From Kitasatospora humi (GTDB lineage Bacteria > Actinomycetota > Actinomycetes > Streptomycetales > Streptomycetaceae): a stretch of DNA of 64,000 nucleotides. Positions 18,135 to 26,203 of the stretch are shown one piece after another. Position numbers and translations under genes: made by a program. The notes beneath the pieces were generated by a model. That model worked only from the letters and a program-made list of their open reading frames with translations. It did no database searches and was not told where the DNA came from. Each line of letters opens with the position of its first letter. The first letter of the stretch is position 1. The stretch is taken from assembly GCF_020907985.1 (NCBI RefSeq), contig NZ_JAJJPA010000013.1, positions 1 through 64,000 on the forward strand, read 5' to 3'.

Positions 18135-19244
18135 TCAGGAGGTAGGCACGGGAACGAGGTTGTCGAGTCCCCTCGCACTGCCCGTCGCGGCTTCGATCGA
18201 GCGCGGCAACATGATGCTCTCGTAGGCGCGGACGGCGTCGTCGACGCTCGACTCGGCGACCAGTGCGTGAGCGAGGTCGGCGCCGTCGAGCATGGCGAGG
18301 TTGGCGCCCAGCCCCACCGGGGGCATCAGGTGCGCGGCATCGCCGAGCAGCGTGACTCCGGGAACGTGTTCCCAGGTGTGCGGGACGGGCAGGACGAACA
18401 GCGACCGGTGGACGAAGCCGTGGTCGCCGTTGCGCAGGACGTAGCGCAGGCTCTCGTCCCAGTCGTCGAACATGCTCAACAGGTGCGTCCGCACGGCCTG
18501 CTGGTCGGCGAGGTCGATACCGGCGGCCTCGTGCCAGTCCTCGGGCGCGCGGAGCGCGATGTAGGCGCGGATGTGGCTGTTGCTGTTGCGCTGGGCGACC
18601 AAGGTCTTGCCGGCGCCCTTCGCCAGCATCGAGCCGTTGCCGACCAGCCGCGCGAGGTTCCGATGGCGGGTCTCGCAGTCGTCGAATCCGGTCTCGACGA
18701 AGGCCACACCGGTGTAGCCGGGTACGGCGGGCGACAGAGCCGGGCGCACGCGTGACCAGGCGCCGTCCGCACCGACCACCAGATCGAAGTCCTCGAAGGC
18801 GCCGTCACCGAAGAGCACCCGGCAGCTGCCGTCCGCCGGTGGGGCGACGCCGGTGACGGCGCGGCCCCACCGCACCGTGCCCTCTGCGAGCGAGTGCAGG
18901 AGCAGACCCCGCAGCTGGCCCCGGTCGATCTCGGGCCGTCCGCCATCGGCGGACGGCCCGCGCTTTGCCAGGAGGGCGCCGGTGGCGAAGTCGAGCACGC
19001 GCCACTCGTCTCCTTCGGGGCGGGCGAGGGCGTGGAACCGGTCGAGGAGCCCCGCCGCACCGAGGGCGGCCTGGCCGGTGTCGGGATGCATGTCGAGGGA
19101 GCCGCCCTGCGGGCGGGCACCGGTGGAGGCCTCGCGTTCGAAGACGGTCACGGAGCGGCCGTGCTGCTGGAGGACTCGCGCGCAGATCAGGCCACCGAGG
19201 CCGGCGCCGACGATCGCAATACGGGCATCACGGGCAGAGTGCAT
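18135..19244 (-). CDS. FAD-dependent monooxygenase (TetX-like)
   Basis: A 369-residue group A flavin monooxygenase. It has a Rossmann GAGLGGLICARVL, the TetX-type GGSLDMHPDTGQ, and the second FAD motif LLGDAAHLMPPVGLGANLA. TetX-like enzymes hydroxylate aromatic or polyketide substrates, including tetracyclines; the actual substrate here is unknown. The start at 19244 follows GAGGGG. The frame is open to 19322, but that extension crosses the operator region. The gene is divergent from a TetR regulator 123 bases away, which probably represses it. Confidence 0.87.
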   Translation of the reverse strand: MHSARDARIAIVGAGLGGLICARVLQQHGRSVTVFEREASTGARPQGGSLDMHPDTGQAALGAAGLLDRFHALARPEGDEWRVLDFATGALLAKRGPSADGGRPEIDRGQLRGLLLHSLAEGTVRWGRAVTGVAPPADGSCRVLFGDGAFEDFDLVVGADGAWSRVRPALSPAVPGYTGVAFVETGFDDCETRHRNLARLVGNGSMLAKGAGKTLVAQRNSNSHIRAYIALRAPEDWHEAAGIDLADQQAVRTHLLSMFDDWDESLRYVLRNGDHGFVHRSLFVLPVPHTWEHVPGVTLLGDAAHLMPPVGLGANLAMLDGADLAHALVAESSVDDAVRAYESIMLPRSIEAATGSARGLDNLVPVPTS

Positions 19245-19302
19245 GGGAGTGCCCCTCGGGAGGTGGTCAGCCGCCGGACGACCCGGCGCCACCAAGAAAC
19301 CA

Positions 19303-19345
19303 CACTCGACAAACAAGTGCAATGACTAAACTTTTATAGCGAGTG
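19303..19345. promoter_or_regulatory. Candidate TetR operator between monooxygenase and TetR
   Basis: An AT-richer island in the divergent gap carries CACTCGACAAACAAGTG (19303-19319), an imperfect palindrome with CACT/AGTG ends. CGAGTGCA at 19340 pairs with the CACTCG at 19303 as a second inverted half. TACGGT at 19356 could be the -10 box for the regulator. Assignment to the neighbouring TetR is by position only. Confidence 0.45.
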
Positions 19346-19367
19346 CACCTCGCGGTACGGTGTGCGG

Positions 19368-19961
19368 GTGACCGAACCGACCGGGCGCCGCGAGCGCAAG
19401 AAGGCCCAGACCCGCCAGTCCCTGGCCGATGCCGCACTTGAGCTCTTCCTCGAACGCGGCTACGACCACGTCGGCGTCAAAGACGTCGCCGACCGCGCCG
19501 ACGTCTCGGTGACCACCCTCTTCAAACACTTCTCCGGCAAGGAAGCCCTGGTCTTCGACCAGGACGACGAACTGGAAGCGGAACTCGTGGCCGCGGTGCG
19601 CGAACGCCCCCCGGGCCAGACGATCCCGCAGGCGCTGCGCGAGCACATCCTGCTGAAGCAGACCCAGCTCGCCGTCCATGCGGAGGACCCGCGGTTCGCC
19701 GACTTCACGCGCCTGGTGCAGGAGACCCCCGCGCTGCGCGAGTACGCCCACCGCATGTGGACACGCCACGAAGCGGCCCTGGCCGGAGCCATCGCCCAGG
19801 CCGTGGGCGCCCCCGAGGACGACGTCAGCTGCGCCGCCCTGGCCCGTTTCGCCCTGGAGGCCCGCGGCATCATCCTGCGACACGCCGAACCGCGCCGGGC
19901 CGCCGACGAGGCCTTCGCGCTGCTCGAGCACGGCTGGGCAGCCTCCCATCCGACCAGCTGA
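19368..19961 (+). CDS. TetR family transcriptional regulator
   Basis: A 197-residue TetR protein. The N-terminal helix-turn-helix reads QSLADAALELFLERGYDHV...VADRADVSVTTLFKHFSGKEAL. The C-terminal ligand domain is all-helical. Two GTG codons are possible starts: 19362 and 19368. The second follows TACGGT by seven bases, a leaderless-type spacing, and is used here. The gene is divergent from the TetX-like monooxygenase, which is the expected target. The ligand may be the monooxygenase's substrate. Confidence 0.85.
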   Translation: MTEPTGRRERKKAQTRQSLADAALELFLERGYDHVGVKDVADRADVSVTTLFKHFSGKEALVFDQDDELEAELVAAVRERPPGQTIPQALREHILLKQTQLAVHAEDPRFADFTRLVQETPALREYAHRMWTRHEAALAGAIAQAVGAPEDDVSCAALARFALEARGIILRHAEPRRAADEAFALLEHGWAASHPTS

Positions 19962-19984
19962 CCGGGCTGCCGAGGCTCCCCGCC

Positions 19985-20290
19985 GTGCGCGGAGGCGGTG
20001 CGCGCGCTCGGGACGCGGTGCCAACGCCGCGAGGTCGGGCTCGTCGGGGTAACGGCTCGTCGTCGCGCGCAGGTCGGCGACGAGGGACTCCTCGAACGCC
20101 GCCCGCTCGGACCCCGTCTGCCGGACCCGGGGCAGCTCACCCAGGAACTGCCAGACCAGGACGTCGCGTTCTCCCACGCCGCGAACCGCAGTACCGCCGG
20201 CACGAGCACCGCCATCCGGCCCGGCGGCTGCGACCGGAACGGGGAGCGGATCGCCTTCGGATGCGAGCGCAGCAGGTCACTGAGGTGGGC
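19985..20290 (-). pseudogene. Remnant of a regulator C-terminal domain (MmyB- or TetR-like)
   Basis: On the minus strand two frames join to read PPGRMAVLVPAVLRFAAW and then ERDVLVWQFLGELPRV, FEESLVADLRATT and RYPDEPDLAALAPRPER. The last part resembles the MmyB-like ligand domain of actinobacterial XRE regulators (ADLVAALRAAAGRYPDDPELAAL-like). A TetR C-terminus cannot be excluded. There is a frameshift near 20170 and no DNA-binding domain. This fills the 401-base gap between the TetR and MarR genes, where nothing else is supported. Confidence 0.3.
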
Positions 20291-20362
20291 AAGGGTGCTC
20301 GTGGATCTTCGGCTGCAGGCGACGCTGCCTGAAATGGGGCGGTTGCTGGGTGTTCGTCACCT

Positions 20363-20833
20363 TCATTTCCCTTCCGCGAGGCCCTCCCACGGCGGGGTGC
20401 CCTCTCCCGGACCGCCGGCGTTCGCGGCAAGGCGGCCGAGGAGCTGGGACAGCGTGTCGACCTCCTCGGTGCTGAAGCCGGCGTTCAGCCGGGAGGTGAA
20501 CTCCATGGCGGCCTGGCGCAGTCGCACGAACGACTGGCGGCCTTCCTCGGTCAGCTCGACCACGTGCACCCTGCGGTTCTCCGGATCGCGCTGCCTGGTG
20601 ATCAGGCCGCGCTTCTCCATCGCGTTGAGGTGGTGGGTGAGCGTGGCGCCAGTGATCCCGACCGCCTCGGCCAGCGCGCGCTGGTGAGGCACCGGCCTGA
20701 TTGTGAGGTTCAGCAGGATCAGCCAGACCGGCAGCGATCCGCCGGCCTGGTCGAGCGCATCGTCGAAGCCGCGGCTGACAATGCGGGCCGTCTGACTGAG
20801 CTGAAGGCCGATCGGGGCCTGGGAGTTCCACAC
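20363..20833 (-). CDS. MarR family transcriptional regulator
   Basis: A winged-helix MarR protein of 156 residues from GTG 20833, or 158 from GTG 20839. AGGA spaced seven bases favours 20833. The DNA-binding core is RALAEAVGITGATLTHHLNAMEKRGLITRQRDPENRRVHVVELT, matching recognition helix and wing. Two near-identical palindromes lie just upstream and overlap the promoter facing the other way. The regulator probably represses both itself and the rightward unit, whose first gene is now a broken ABC ATPase and whose next gene is an SDR. Confidence 0.87.
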   Translation of the reverse strand: MWNSQAPIGLQLSQTARIVSRGFDDALDQAGGSLPVWLILLNLTIRPVPHQRALAEAVGITGATLTHHLNAMEKRGLITRQRDPENRRVHVVELTEEGRQSFVRLRQAAMEFTSRLNAGFSTEEVDTLSQLLGRLAANAGGPGEGTPPWEGLAEGK

Positions 20834-20855
20834 GGGCACATCCTAACAGGGCCAC

Positions 20856-20889
20856 TTGACATCTAACGATTAGAGATCTAACCATTAGA
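20856..20889. promoter_or_regulatory. Twin MarR operators overlapping a rightward promoter
   Basis: TCTAACGATTAGA (20862-20874) and TCTAACCATTAGA (20877-20889) are tandem 13-bp palindromes differing only in the centre, with a 15-bp period. A rightward -35 TTGACA lies at 20856-20861. A 17-base spacer leads to TAACCA at 20879, so both promoter elements are covered or flanked by the sites. This is the expected arrangement for MarR repression. Confidence 0.75.
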
Positions 20890-20926
20890 CCTGGGGCGAG
20901 GGAAGCAACGGAAGGGGAACCGGGCC

Positions 20927-21253
20927 ATGGCTACGCCAACCATCGAAGCCGACGCACTCGTCAGGACACTGGGCCCGAACGGATCCGGCAGGACCACGGC
21001 GCTCTCGGTCCTGTCCACGGCGTTGCAGGCGGACTCCGGGCGAGCCGCAGTCTGCGGCCTGGGCGTGGTCCGACAAGCCCCGGCCGTCCGCGAGGTGATC
21101 GGCTTCGCCGGCCGCTTCGCCGCCGTGGAGCCCCGGCTCACCGGGAGGGAGAACCTGCCCCCGCTCGCACGCCTGTCCCGGCTGCCCAGGCGCCACCTGG
21201 CCGAACGCGCCGTCCAGCTGCTCGAAGGGAGCTCGCCCGCGCCCCGCGGATGA
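20927..21253 (+). pseudogene. Broken DrrA-like ABC transporter ATP-binding protein
   Basis: The 108-codon frame begins like a drug-resistance ABC ATPase (IEADALVR) but jumps straight to LGPNGSGRTTALSVL. It has lost the roughly 30 residues that normally precede the Walker A motif. The Walker A lysine is arginine. The Q-loop region is altered, and the protein ends (PRG stop) before the signature, Walker B and H-loop. It cannot be functional. It is first behind the MarR-controlled promoter, so it was probably the exporter regulated by that MarR. Confidence 0.75.
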
Positions 21254-21397
21254 TCAGCTCCGAAGCGACCGGCGGCCCGGGCGCACACCGGGGCAGCTGC
21301 TGGCCATGCGCGTGACCGCGAGCAGCGACTGCAGAGCCTGCCCAGCTACGCCACTCGACATTCTCTGCCACAACAACAAGCCAAGAGGACCATCCTC

Positions 21398-22156
21398 ATG
21401 AACGCTCTCCGCAACCGCGTCGCCCTCGTCACCGGCAGCTCCCGGGGCATCGGGGCCTCCATCGCCGAACTCTTCGCCGCCAAGGGAGCAAAGACGGTGC
21501 TCCACGGCCGCGATGCCGCCGCACTCGAAACCGTCCGCGCCAAGATCGCCGCCGCTGGCGGCGAAGTCCTGGCGCTGACCGCCGACCTCACCCGCTTCGA
21601 CGAGATCGAGGCCCTGCGCTCCCGCATCGAGGCCGAATTCGGAAGCGTCGACGTCCTCGTGGCGAACGCCGGCGGGAACCCCGTGCGGCCCGGACCCATC
21701 GAAGAGATCACCGAGGAGGGCTGGCGCGCCAGCATCGACGCCAATCTGACCAGCACCTTCCTCACGGTCAAGAGCTTCCTGCCCGGCATGAAGGAGCGCG
21801 GGCACGGCAGCATCATCACCCTCTCCTCCGCCGCCGCCCGCCGACCCACCTCGCAGTCCCCCTTCGCCTACGCCGCGGCCAAGGCCGGAATCGAGCTCCT
21901 CACCAAGGGCCTCGCCACCCAAGCCGGACCGCACGGCATCCGGGTCAACTGCATCGCCCCCGAGACCATCATGACGGAGCGCAACGAGCGCCAGATCCCC
22001 GCCGAGATCCAGCGTGCCCTCGTCGAATCTCACCCCATCCGTCGCCTCGGCACCCCCGAGGACATCGCCGAGGCCGCGCTCTTCCTCGCTACGGACTCGG
22101 CCTCCTGGATCACTGGCGTGGTCCTCGACGTCGCCGGCGGATCTGTCCTTGTCTAA
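21398..22156 (+). CDS. SDR family oxidoreductase (3-oxoacyl-ACP reductase-like)
   Basis: A 252-residue classical SDR with TGSSRGIG, the NAGG strand, an LSS serine and YAAAKAG as the catalytic Tyr-Lys. C-terminal GVVLDVAGG is typical of FabG-like proteins. The ATG at 21398 follows AGAGGA. It lies 144 bases after the broken ABC ATPase and on the same strand, so it may now be the main gene served by the MarR-regulated promoter. The substrate is unknown. The 284 bases that follow show no gene. Confidence 0.87.
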   Translation: MNALRNRVALVTGSSRGIGASIAELFAAKGAKTVLHGRDAAALETVRAKIAAAGGEVLALTADLTRFDEIEALRSRIEAEFGSVDVLVANAGGNPVRPGPIEEITEEGWRASIDANLTSTFLTVKSFLPGMKERGHGSIITLSSAAARRPTSQSPFAYAAAKAGIELLTKGLATQAGPHGIRVNCIAPETIMTERNERQIPAEIQRALVESHPIRRLGTPEDIAEAALFLATDSASWITGVVLDVAGGSVLV

Positions 22157-22440
22157 AGGCGTCATGACTCGTCACCCTCACCCCGGAGGGCTACGTTCCC
22201 AGGTAGAGCCGCCGACCGGACCCACGCCGGACGGCTCGTACCGTCCCCCGGACACCATGCCGACCAACGTCCGCGGTACGCACGCTCCCAGCGCTCCGGC
22301 TGACCCGGCGCCGGGTGTGTCCAGCACAGACCCCCGGCGCCGCCCCGCTCGGGACTCCGCCTGCGGGAAGGCCACCTGACCAGCCCGTTCGAAGATGGCG
22401 AAGCCTCACCGTTGAAGGGTCCGGCCCTCATAGGGTCAGG

Positions 22441-23409
22441 TCAGCGCGGGTTTCCACGGGGCCTCAGGGCCACCTTCGGCAGCGCCGGGGCGGGCAGGCG
22501 CTCGCCCGGGTAACCCTGGACCTCGCCGAACCTGACCCCGTTCTCCCAGTCCTCCCGTGCCTGTGCGATCTCCTCCTGGGACCGGGCGATGAAGTTCCAC
22601 CACATGACGATCTGCTCCTCGAAGGGCGTGCCGCCGATCAGGATGGTCCGGGCGGTTTCGTCGCCGGTGTTGGTGAGGGTGAGCGTGGTGGTTCCGGGGG
22701 CGAGGTAGCCGAGTTCGGCCGGGCGCAGGGGGGTGCCCGCCATCGTGACGTCCCCGTGGTCGACGAGCAGGCCGTGCTCGAAGGCGGGGTCGACGGCGAG
22801 GGTGACGGTGGTGTGCGGGTGGAGGGTGAGCTCGGCGCCGAGCAGCGGGGTGAAGGTCGGGACGGGGGAGGTGTCGCCGGCCAGGGTGCCGAGGAAGACG
22901 CGTGCCTCGCCGCCGTCCAGCGGGACGGGCCGCGGCACGTGGTGCTGGAAGTCGCGCGCGGTGTGGCGGTGCTGCTCCGGCAGGGCCACCCACAGCTGGA
23001 CGCCGTGCAGGGTGGTGGTGGCGGGAGTGGACACCTCGGAGTGGCTGATGCCGTGGCCGCCCGTCATCAGGTTCAGCTCGCCGGGCCGGACGAAGGCGTG
23101 GATGCCGAGGCTGTCGCGGTGCTCGATCTCGCCGCTGAACAGCCAGCTGACCGTCTGCAGTCCGGTGTGGGGGTGCGGGGCGACGTCCATGCCGCCGCTC
23201 TCGGCGACGTGGTCGGGCCCGTAGTGGTCCACGAAGCACCAGGCGCCGATCAGCGTCCGGGCCCGTTGCGGCAGGGTGCGCCGGACCGTCATCGCCCGCG
23301 GCCCGCCCAGCGGCACGTCCCGGGCGGGCAGCACCTCCACCCGGGGGCCGGCCGTCCGCCCCCGGGCTTCGCCGCGCGGCTCGATGGGGTCGGTCTCGGT
23401 GGTGGTCAC
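22441..23409 (-). CDS. Pirin family protein
   Basis: A 322-residue bicupin. The N-terminal pirin cupin holds DVAPHPHTGLQTVSWL and GGHGISHSEVS, which supply the His/His/His/Glu metal site. The pirin_C domain follows (HHVPRPVPLDGGEARVFLG to FEEQIVMWWNF). Bacterial pirins are quercetinase-like or regulatory, and their targets vary. It starts at a GTG preceded by GAGGGGA. The gene is divergent from the AhpD-like gene at 23506, across an AT-rich promoter region. The pair is likely a stress-responsive unit. Confidence 0.88.
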   Translation of the reverse strand: MTTTETDPIEPRGEARGRTAGPRVEVLPARDVPLGGPRAMTVRRTLPQRARTLIGAWCFVDHYGPDHVAESGGMDVAPHPHTGLQTVSWLFSGEIEHRDSLGIHAFVRPGELNLMTGGHGISHSEVSTPATTTLHGVQLWVALPEQHRHTARDFQHHVPRPVPLDGGEARVFLGTLAGDTSPVPTFTPLLGAELTLHPHTTVTLAVDPAFEHGLLVDHGDVTMAGTPLRPAELGYLAPGTTTLTLTNTGDETARTILIGGTPFEEQIVMWWNFIARSQEEIAQAREDWENGVRFGEVQGYPGERLPAPALPKVALRPRGNPR

Positions 23410-23430
23410 GATGGGTCCCCTCGTCGGCTC

Positions 23431-23459
23431 TTCAAGAATGTTTCAGTTTCAACTATTAT
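23431..23459 (+). promoter_or_regulatory. Promoter for the AhpD-like gene
   Basis: TATTAT at 23454-23459 and TTCAAG at 23431-23436 are separated by 17 bases, giving a sigma-70-like pair about 50 bases before the ATG. The GTTTCAGTTTCAAC between them is AT-rich compared with the surroundings and may bind a regulator. No regulator gene is adjacent. Confidence 0.5.
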
Positions 23460-23505
23460 GCCATGGCGTACTGCCGCCCGACAGTGATCTGCCAGAGGAG
23501 TTTCC

Positions 23506-24012
23506 ATGAGTGACGCGATGGCGACGGATGTGACCGCGACCCCGGTGCGCCGGCGGGTCTTCATCGACAAGCAGAGCCCCGAGGCCTACCGCGCGCTGCG
23601 CGCCACGGCCGAAACGGTCCGCACGGGCGCGGCGGACGCCGGGCTCGACCGCAAGCTGGTGGAACTGGTCAACCTGCGCGTCTCCCAGATCAACGGCTGC
23701 GCCTACTGCCTCAACGTGCACACCAAGGCCGCCCTGCAGGCGGGCGACACCGCACAGCGGCTGGGTACCCTCCCGGCCTGGCGCGACACCGAACTGTTCA
23801 CTCCCGAGGAGCGCGCCGCCCTCGCCCTCGCGGAGGCGGCCACCCACCCGGCGGACGCCGCGCTGCAGGAGGACGCCTACCGCGCCGCCCGCGAGGTGCT
23901 GACGGACGACCAGGTCTCGGCCGTGATCTGGGTGGCCATCGCCATCAACGCCTTCAACCGGGTCTCCATCCTGAGCAAGCACCCGGTGCGCCCGGTCCCC
24001 GGGCAGCGGTGA
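23506..24012 (+). CDS. AhpD-like carboxymuconolactone decarboxylase family protein
   Basis: A 168-residue all-helical protein with the redox motif CAYCLNVH. The paired cysteines and the following histidine are those of AhpD peroxidases. The helix LVNLRVSQINGCAYCL is the family signature. It probably reduces hydroperoxides or acts as a thiol-disulfide partner. AGAGGAG lies six bases before the ATG. It is divergent from pirin and convergent with phospholipase D, with a low-complexity spacer between. Confidence 0.87.
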   Translation: MSDAMATDVTATPVRRRVFIDKQSPEAYRALRATAETVRTGAADAGLDRKLVELVNLRVSQINGCAYCLNVHTKAALQAGDTAQRLGTLPAWRDTELFTPEERAALALAEAATHPADAALQEDAYRAAREVLTDDQVSAVIWVAIAINAFNRVSILSKHPVRPVPGQR

Positions 24013-24079
24013 CCGGGGCAGGTCCGATGCCGAGTGGTCATGTGGTGTGATCGCCCGGGTGCCCGGCCCCGCCGTGCGC

Positions 24080-24171
24080 GCCGCCGCCGTCCGCCGCCGC
24101 CGTCCGCCGCCACCGTCCGCCGTCCGCCGCCGTCCGCCGTCCGCCGTCAGACGGCTGACGGCTGACGGCTG
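24080..24171. repeat. Low-complexity CCGCCGT repeat tract with a GACGGCT tail
   Basis: Between the convergent AhpD-like and PLD genes, GCCGTCCGCC-type units repeat about eight times. Three copies of ACGGCTG follow at 24151-24171 and could pair with the CCGTC repeats to form a long G/C hairpin. The 307-base gap contains no gene. It may serve as a bidirectional terminator or be slippage-prone filler. Confidence 0.6.
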
Positions 24172-24319
24172 ACCAGCGCAGCCGGTACCCCGACTGCGAC
24201 CATGGCACCACTGACCCGCCCGAGGCCGCCGACTGGGTCCCGGGCGGCCGACCCGGCGCAGAGTGCCGCGGAGGAGGGGCCCGCCACGCACCCGGCTGCG
24301 GTGCCGCCGCGTCGCAGCC

Positions 24320-25975
24320 TCAGCCGCACACGCCCCTGGCGTAGTCGAAGGTCGCCGCGGCCTGCGAGTACTGCCACTCCGGGGTGATCAGGTCGGCGTC
24401 CAACTGCCGGGCCGCGGTGGGGTCTTCGACGATGTAGCCGAAGTCCTGGAGGAAGGCCGGGTAGAGGTTCTTGGAGCCGATGTAGAAGGCCGAGTCGTCG
24501 ACCGAGACCAGCTTGTGGTGCAGGGCGTACGGGTGACCGTCGGCCCAGGTCGGGGTGGCGGCGGCGCGGAAAGAGGCGAGCTGCAGGTTCTGGCACATCG
24601 CGGTGTGCGCGGCCTGGCTGCTGCCGGTCAGGGTGGTCAGGTGGTTCAGCAGCGTGTCGCTGACCTCGTCGAGCGACTTGATCTGCGAGTAGCCGCCGCT
24701 GCCGACCAGGCCGCGGTTGGCGGGGTCGCTGACCACGATCCGCACCTTGACGCCGGCGGCGAGCTTGGCCGCCAGCGTGTCGTACAGCTTGACGTCATAG
24801 CGCGGCATCGGGGGGCAGGTGCCGTTCAGGTCCTGCTGGGAGATCTCGATGTGGTTGGTGGCGCTCGCGACCAGGGTGCGCAGCGCGCTCTCCTCCGGGT
24901 TGACGGTCGCGTAGTCGCGGTCGGTGTTGGTGTAGTCGTGCACGCCGATCGGACCGCAGCTGACGTCCGGGGCGGTGGCGGGGGAGAACCGGTCCCGCGA
25001 GGCCGGGTCCGCGTCCTGGACGCCGACGCCGAGGCCGCCGATCGCGATGACCGGGGTGCTGCCGGTCGCGGCGGCGGGCGCCGGGTTGGCGTCCTGCTCC
25101 AGCGTCGGGTCGCAGGAGGCGCCGTTGGAGGCGGCGAACCAGGCGGCGGAGAGCAGCCCGGTGTTGCGGCAGGTCCAGCCCCACAGGGTGTCCAGGTAGC
25201 GGCCGGCGGTGCCGGCGGCCGGGCCGGTCAGCGCGAGGTCGACGTCGGAGACCGGGTGGGCGGTGTCGAGGTAGTCGTCCTTCCAGCCGTTGATGCCGCC
25301 GGTGATCACCCGCTGCCCGTCCACCACGAGGAGCTTGGAGTGGTTCCAGGAGAACGCCGTCTTGGCGGTGGTCATCGAGGCGACGGTCAGGGTGACGCTG
25401 CCGGCCGCGTCGCCGAGCTTGCCCACCAGTTCGTCGCGGTACCGGGTGGGCAGTGCGGTGATGTTGTAGACCGGGGCCGCGCCGACCAGGATCCGCACCT
25501 GGAGCTTGTTGCCCTTCGCCACCGCCGACTTGAGGCCGGCCACGATCGCGTCCTCGAATCCGCCGTTGGGGAACGGCGCGAGCGAGGATATGTCGACGGT
25601 GCGGGTGGCGGTGGCGATGGTGCTGGTCATCTTGGCCAGCAGCTGCTGGGTGCCGGGGCGGTCCGTGCAGGCCGGGTCGCCCCAGCAGGCGGGTGTCTGG
25701 AGCAGCCAGCCGGCCGGGTCGCCCGCGGGTGCGTCGAGGGAGTTGCCGGTGGTGCGCTGCCAGGTGGTGCCTTCCAGGCCCGGGGAGAGCTGACGCAGGG
25801 TCTGCTCGACGGCGTCCAGGTGCGGGGTCGGCGAGCCGGCCTGGACGCTGCCCTGCGGGCCGGCCGCGGTAGGGGAGCCGGCGAAGGCGGGGGCGGCCGG
25901 GACGGCGGTGAGGACGGCGGTGGCCAGGGCGACGGACGCAGCGCGGGCGAGGCGGTGCGGCTGCTGACGGAGCAC
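24320..25975 (-). CDS. pld: Secreted phospholipase D (Streptomyces type)
   Basis: A 551-residue protein with a signal peptide (residues 1-32, ending AAPAFA). It has two HKD half-sites: HSKLLVVDG near residue 210 and HHKLVSVDD near residue 486, each followed by GG or GSKN. Length and the [16 protein letters not shown] and GSKNLYP signatures match the well-known secreted Streptomyces PLDs. These cleave phosphatidylcholine-type lipids and can transphosphatidylate. Translation starts at GTG 25975. Three 11-bp direct repeats resembling a PHO box lie about 50 bases upstream, suggesting phosphate control. The next gene upstream is GlpD, which uses glycerol phosphate. Confidence 0.93.
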   Translation of the reverse strand: MLRQQPHRLARAASVALATAVLTAVPAAPAFAGSPTAAGPQGSVQAGSPTPHLDAVEQTLRQLSPGLEGTTWQRTTGNSLDAPAGDPAGWLLQTPACWGDPACTDRPGTQQLLAKMTSTIATATRTVDISSLAPFPNGGFEDAIVAGLKSAVAKGNKLQVRILVGAAPVYNITALPTRYRDELVGKLGDAAGSVTLTVASMTTAKTAFSWNHSKLLVVDGQRVITGGINGWKDDYLDTAHPVSDVDLALTGPAAGTAGRYLDTLWGWTCRNTGLLSAAWFAASNGASCDPTLEQDANPAPAAATGSTPVIAIGGLGVGVQDADPASRDRFSPATAPDVSCGPIGVHDYTNTDRDYATVNPEESALRTLVASATNHIEISQQDLNGTCPPMPRYDVKLYDTLAAKLAAGVKVRIVVSDPANRGLVGSGGYSQIKSLDEVSDTLLNHLTTLTGSSQAAHTAMCQNLQLASFRAAATPTWADGHPYALHHKLVSVDDSAFYIGSKNLYPAFLQDFGYIVEDPTAARQLDADLITPEWQYSQAAATFDYARGVCG

Positions 25976-26019
25976 AGGGGGTCCTTCAGAGGATTCGACG
26001 GATGTTCAGATGATCAGAC

Positions 26020-26052
26020 CCTGAAAGCTACCTGAAAGTAACCTGAGACTCC
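26020..26052 (-). promoter_or_regulatory. Three 11-bp direct repeats (PHO-box-like) upstream of phospholipase D
   Basis: CCTGAAAGCTA (26020), CCTGAAAGTAA (26031) and CCTGAGACTCC (26042) follow each other with no gap. Read on the PLD strand they give TTCAGG spaced by exactly 11 bases. PhoP boxes in Streptomyces are 11-bp direct repeats with a TTCA core, so this is a reasonable candidate. It lies 45-77 bases before the PLD start. No gene is present in the 228-base gap. Confidence 0.5.
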
Positions 26053-26203
26053 ATCGGGCTCCGTCGAAATCGCGTCAGCCCCCGACTCCCTCGGGCGTGG
26101 ATGGGTGGATGGATGTGCTGACGCAGCGTCACTCCGGATGGGACAACCTGACCTCCCGTCACCGAGTGCTCAAGCCTTCCCCGCTGCCGCACCGCCGCCG
26201 CCG

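Noticed and set aside
24080..24171. CRISPR-like array in the CCGCCGT tract
   Set aside because: Units are 7-10 bases and contiguous, with no unique spacers and no cas genes nearby; it is simple low-complexity sequence.
24263..26035. A 590-codon plus-strand frame opposite phospholipase D
   Set aside because: It is the antisense shadow of a well-supported secreted PLD, is glycine/valine/arginine-rich and has no recognisable domain.
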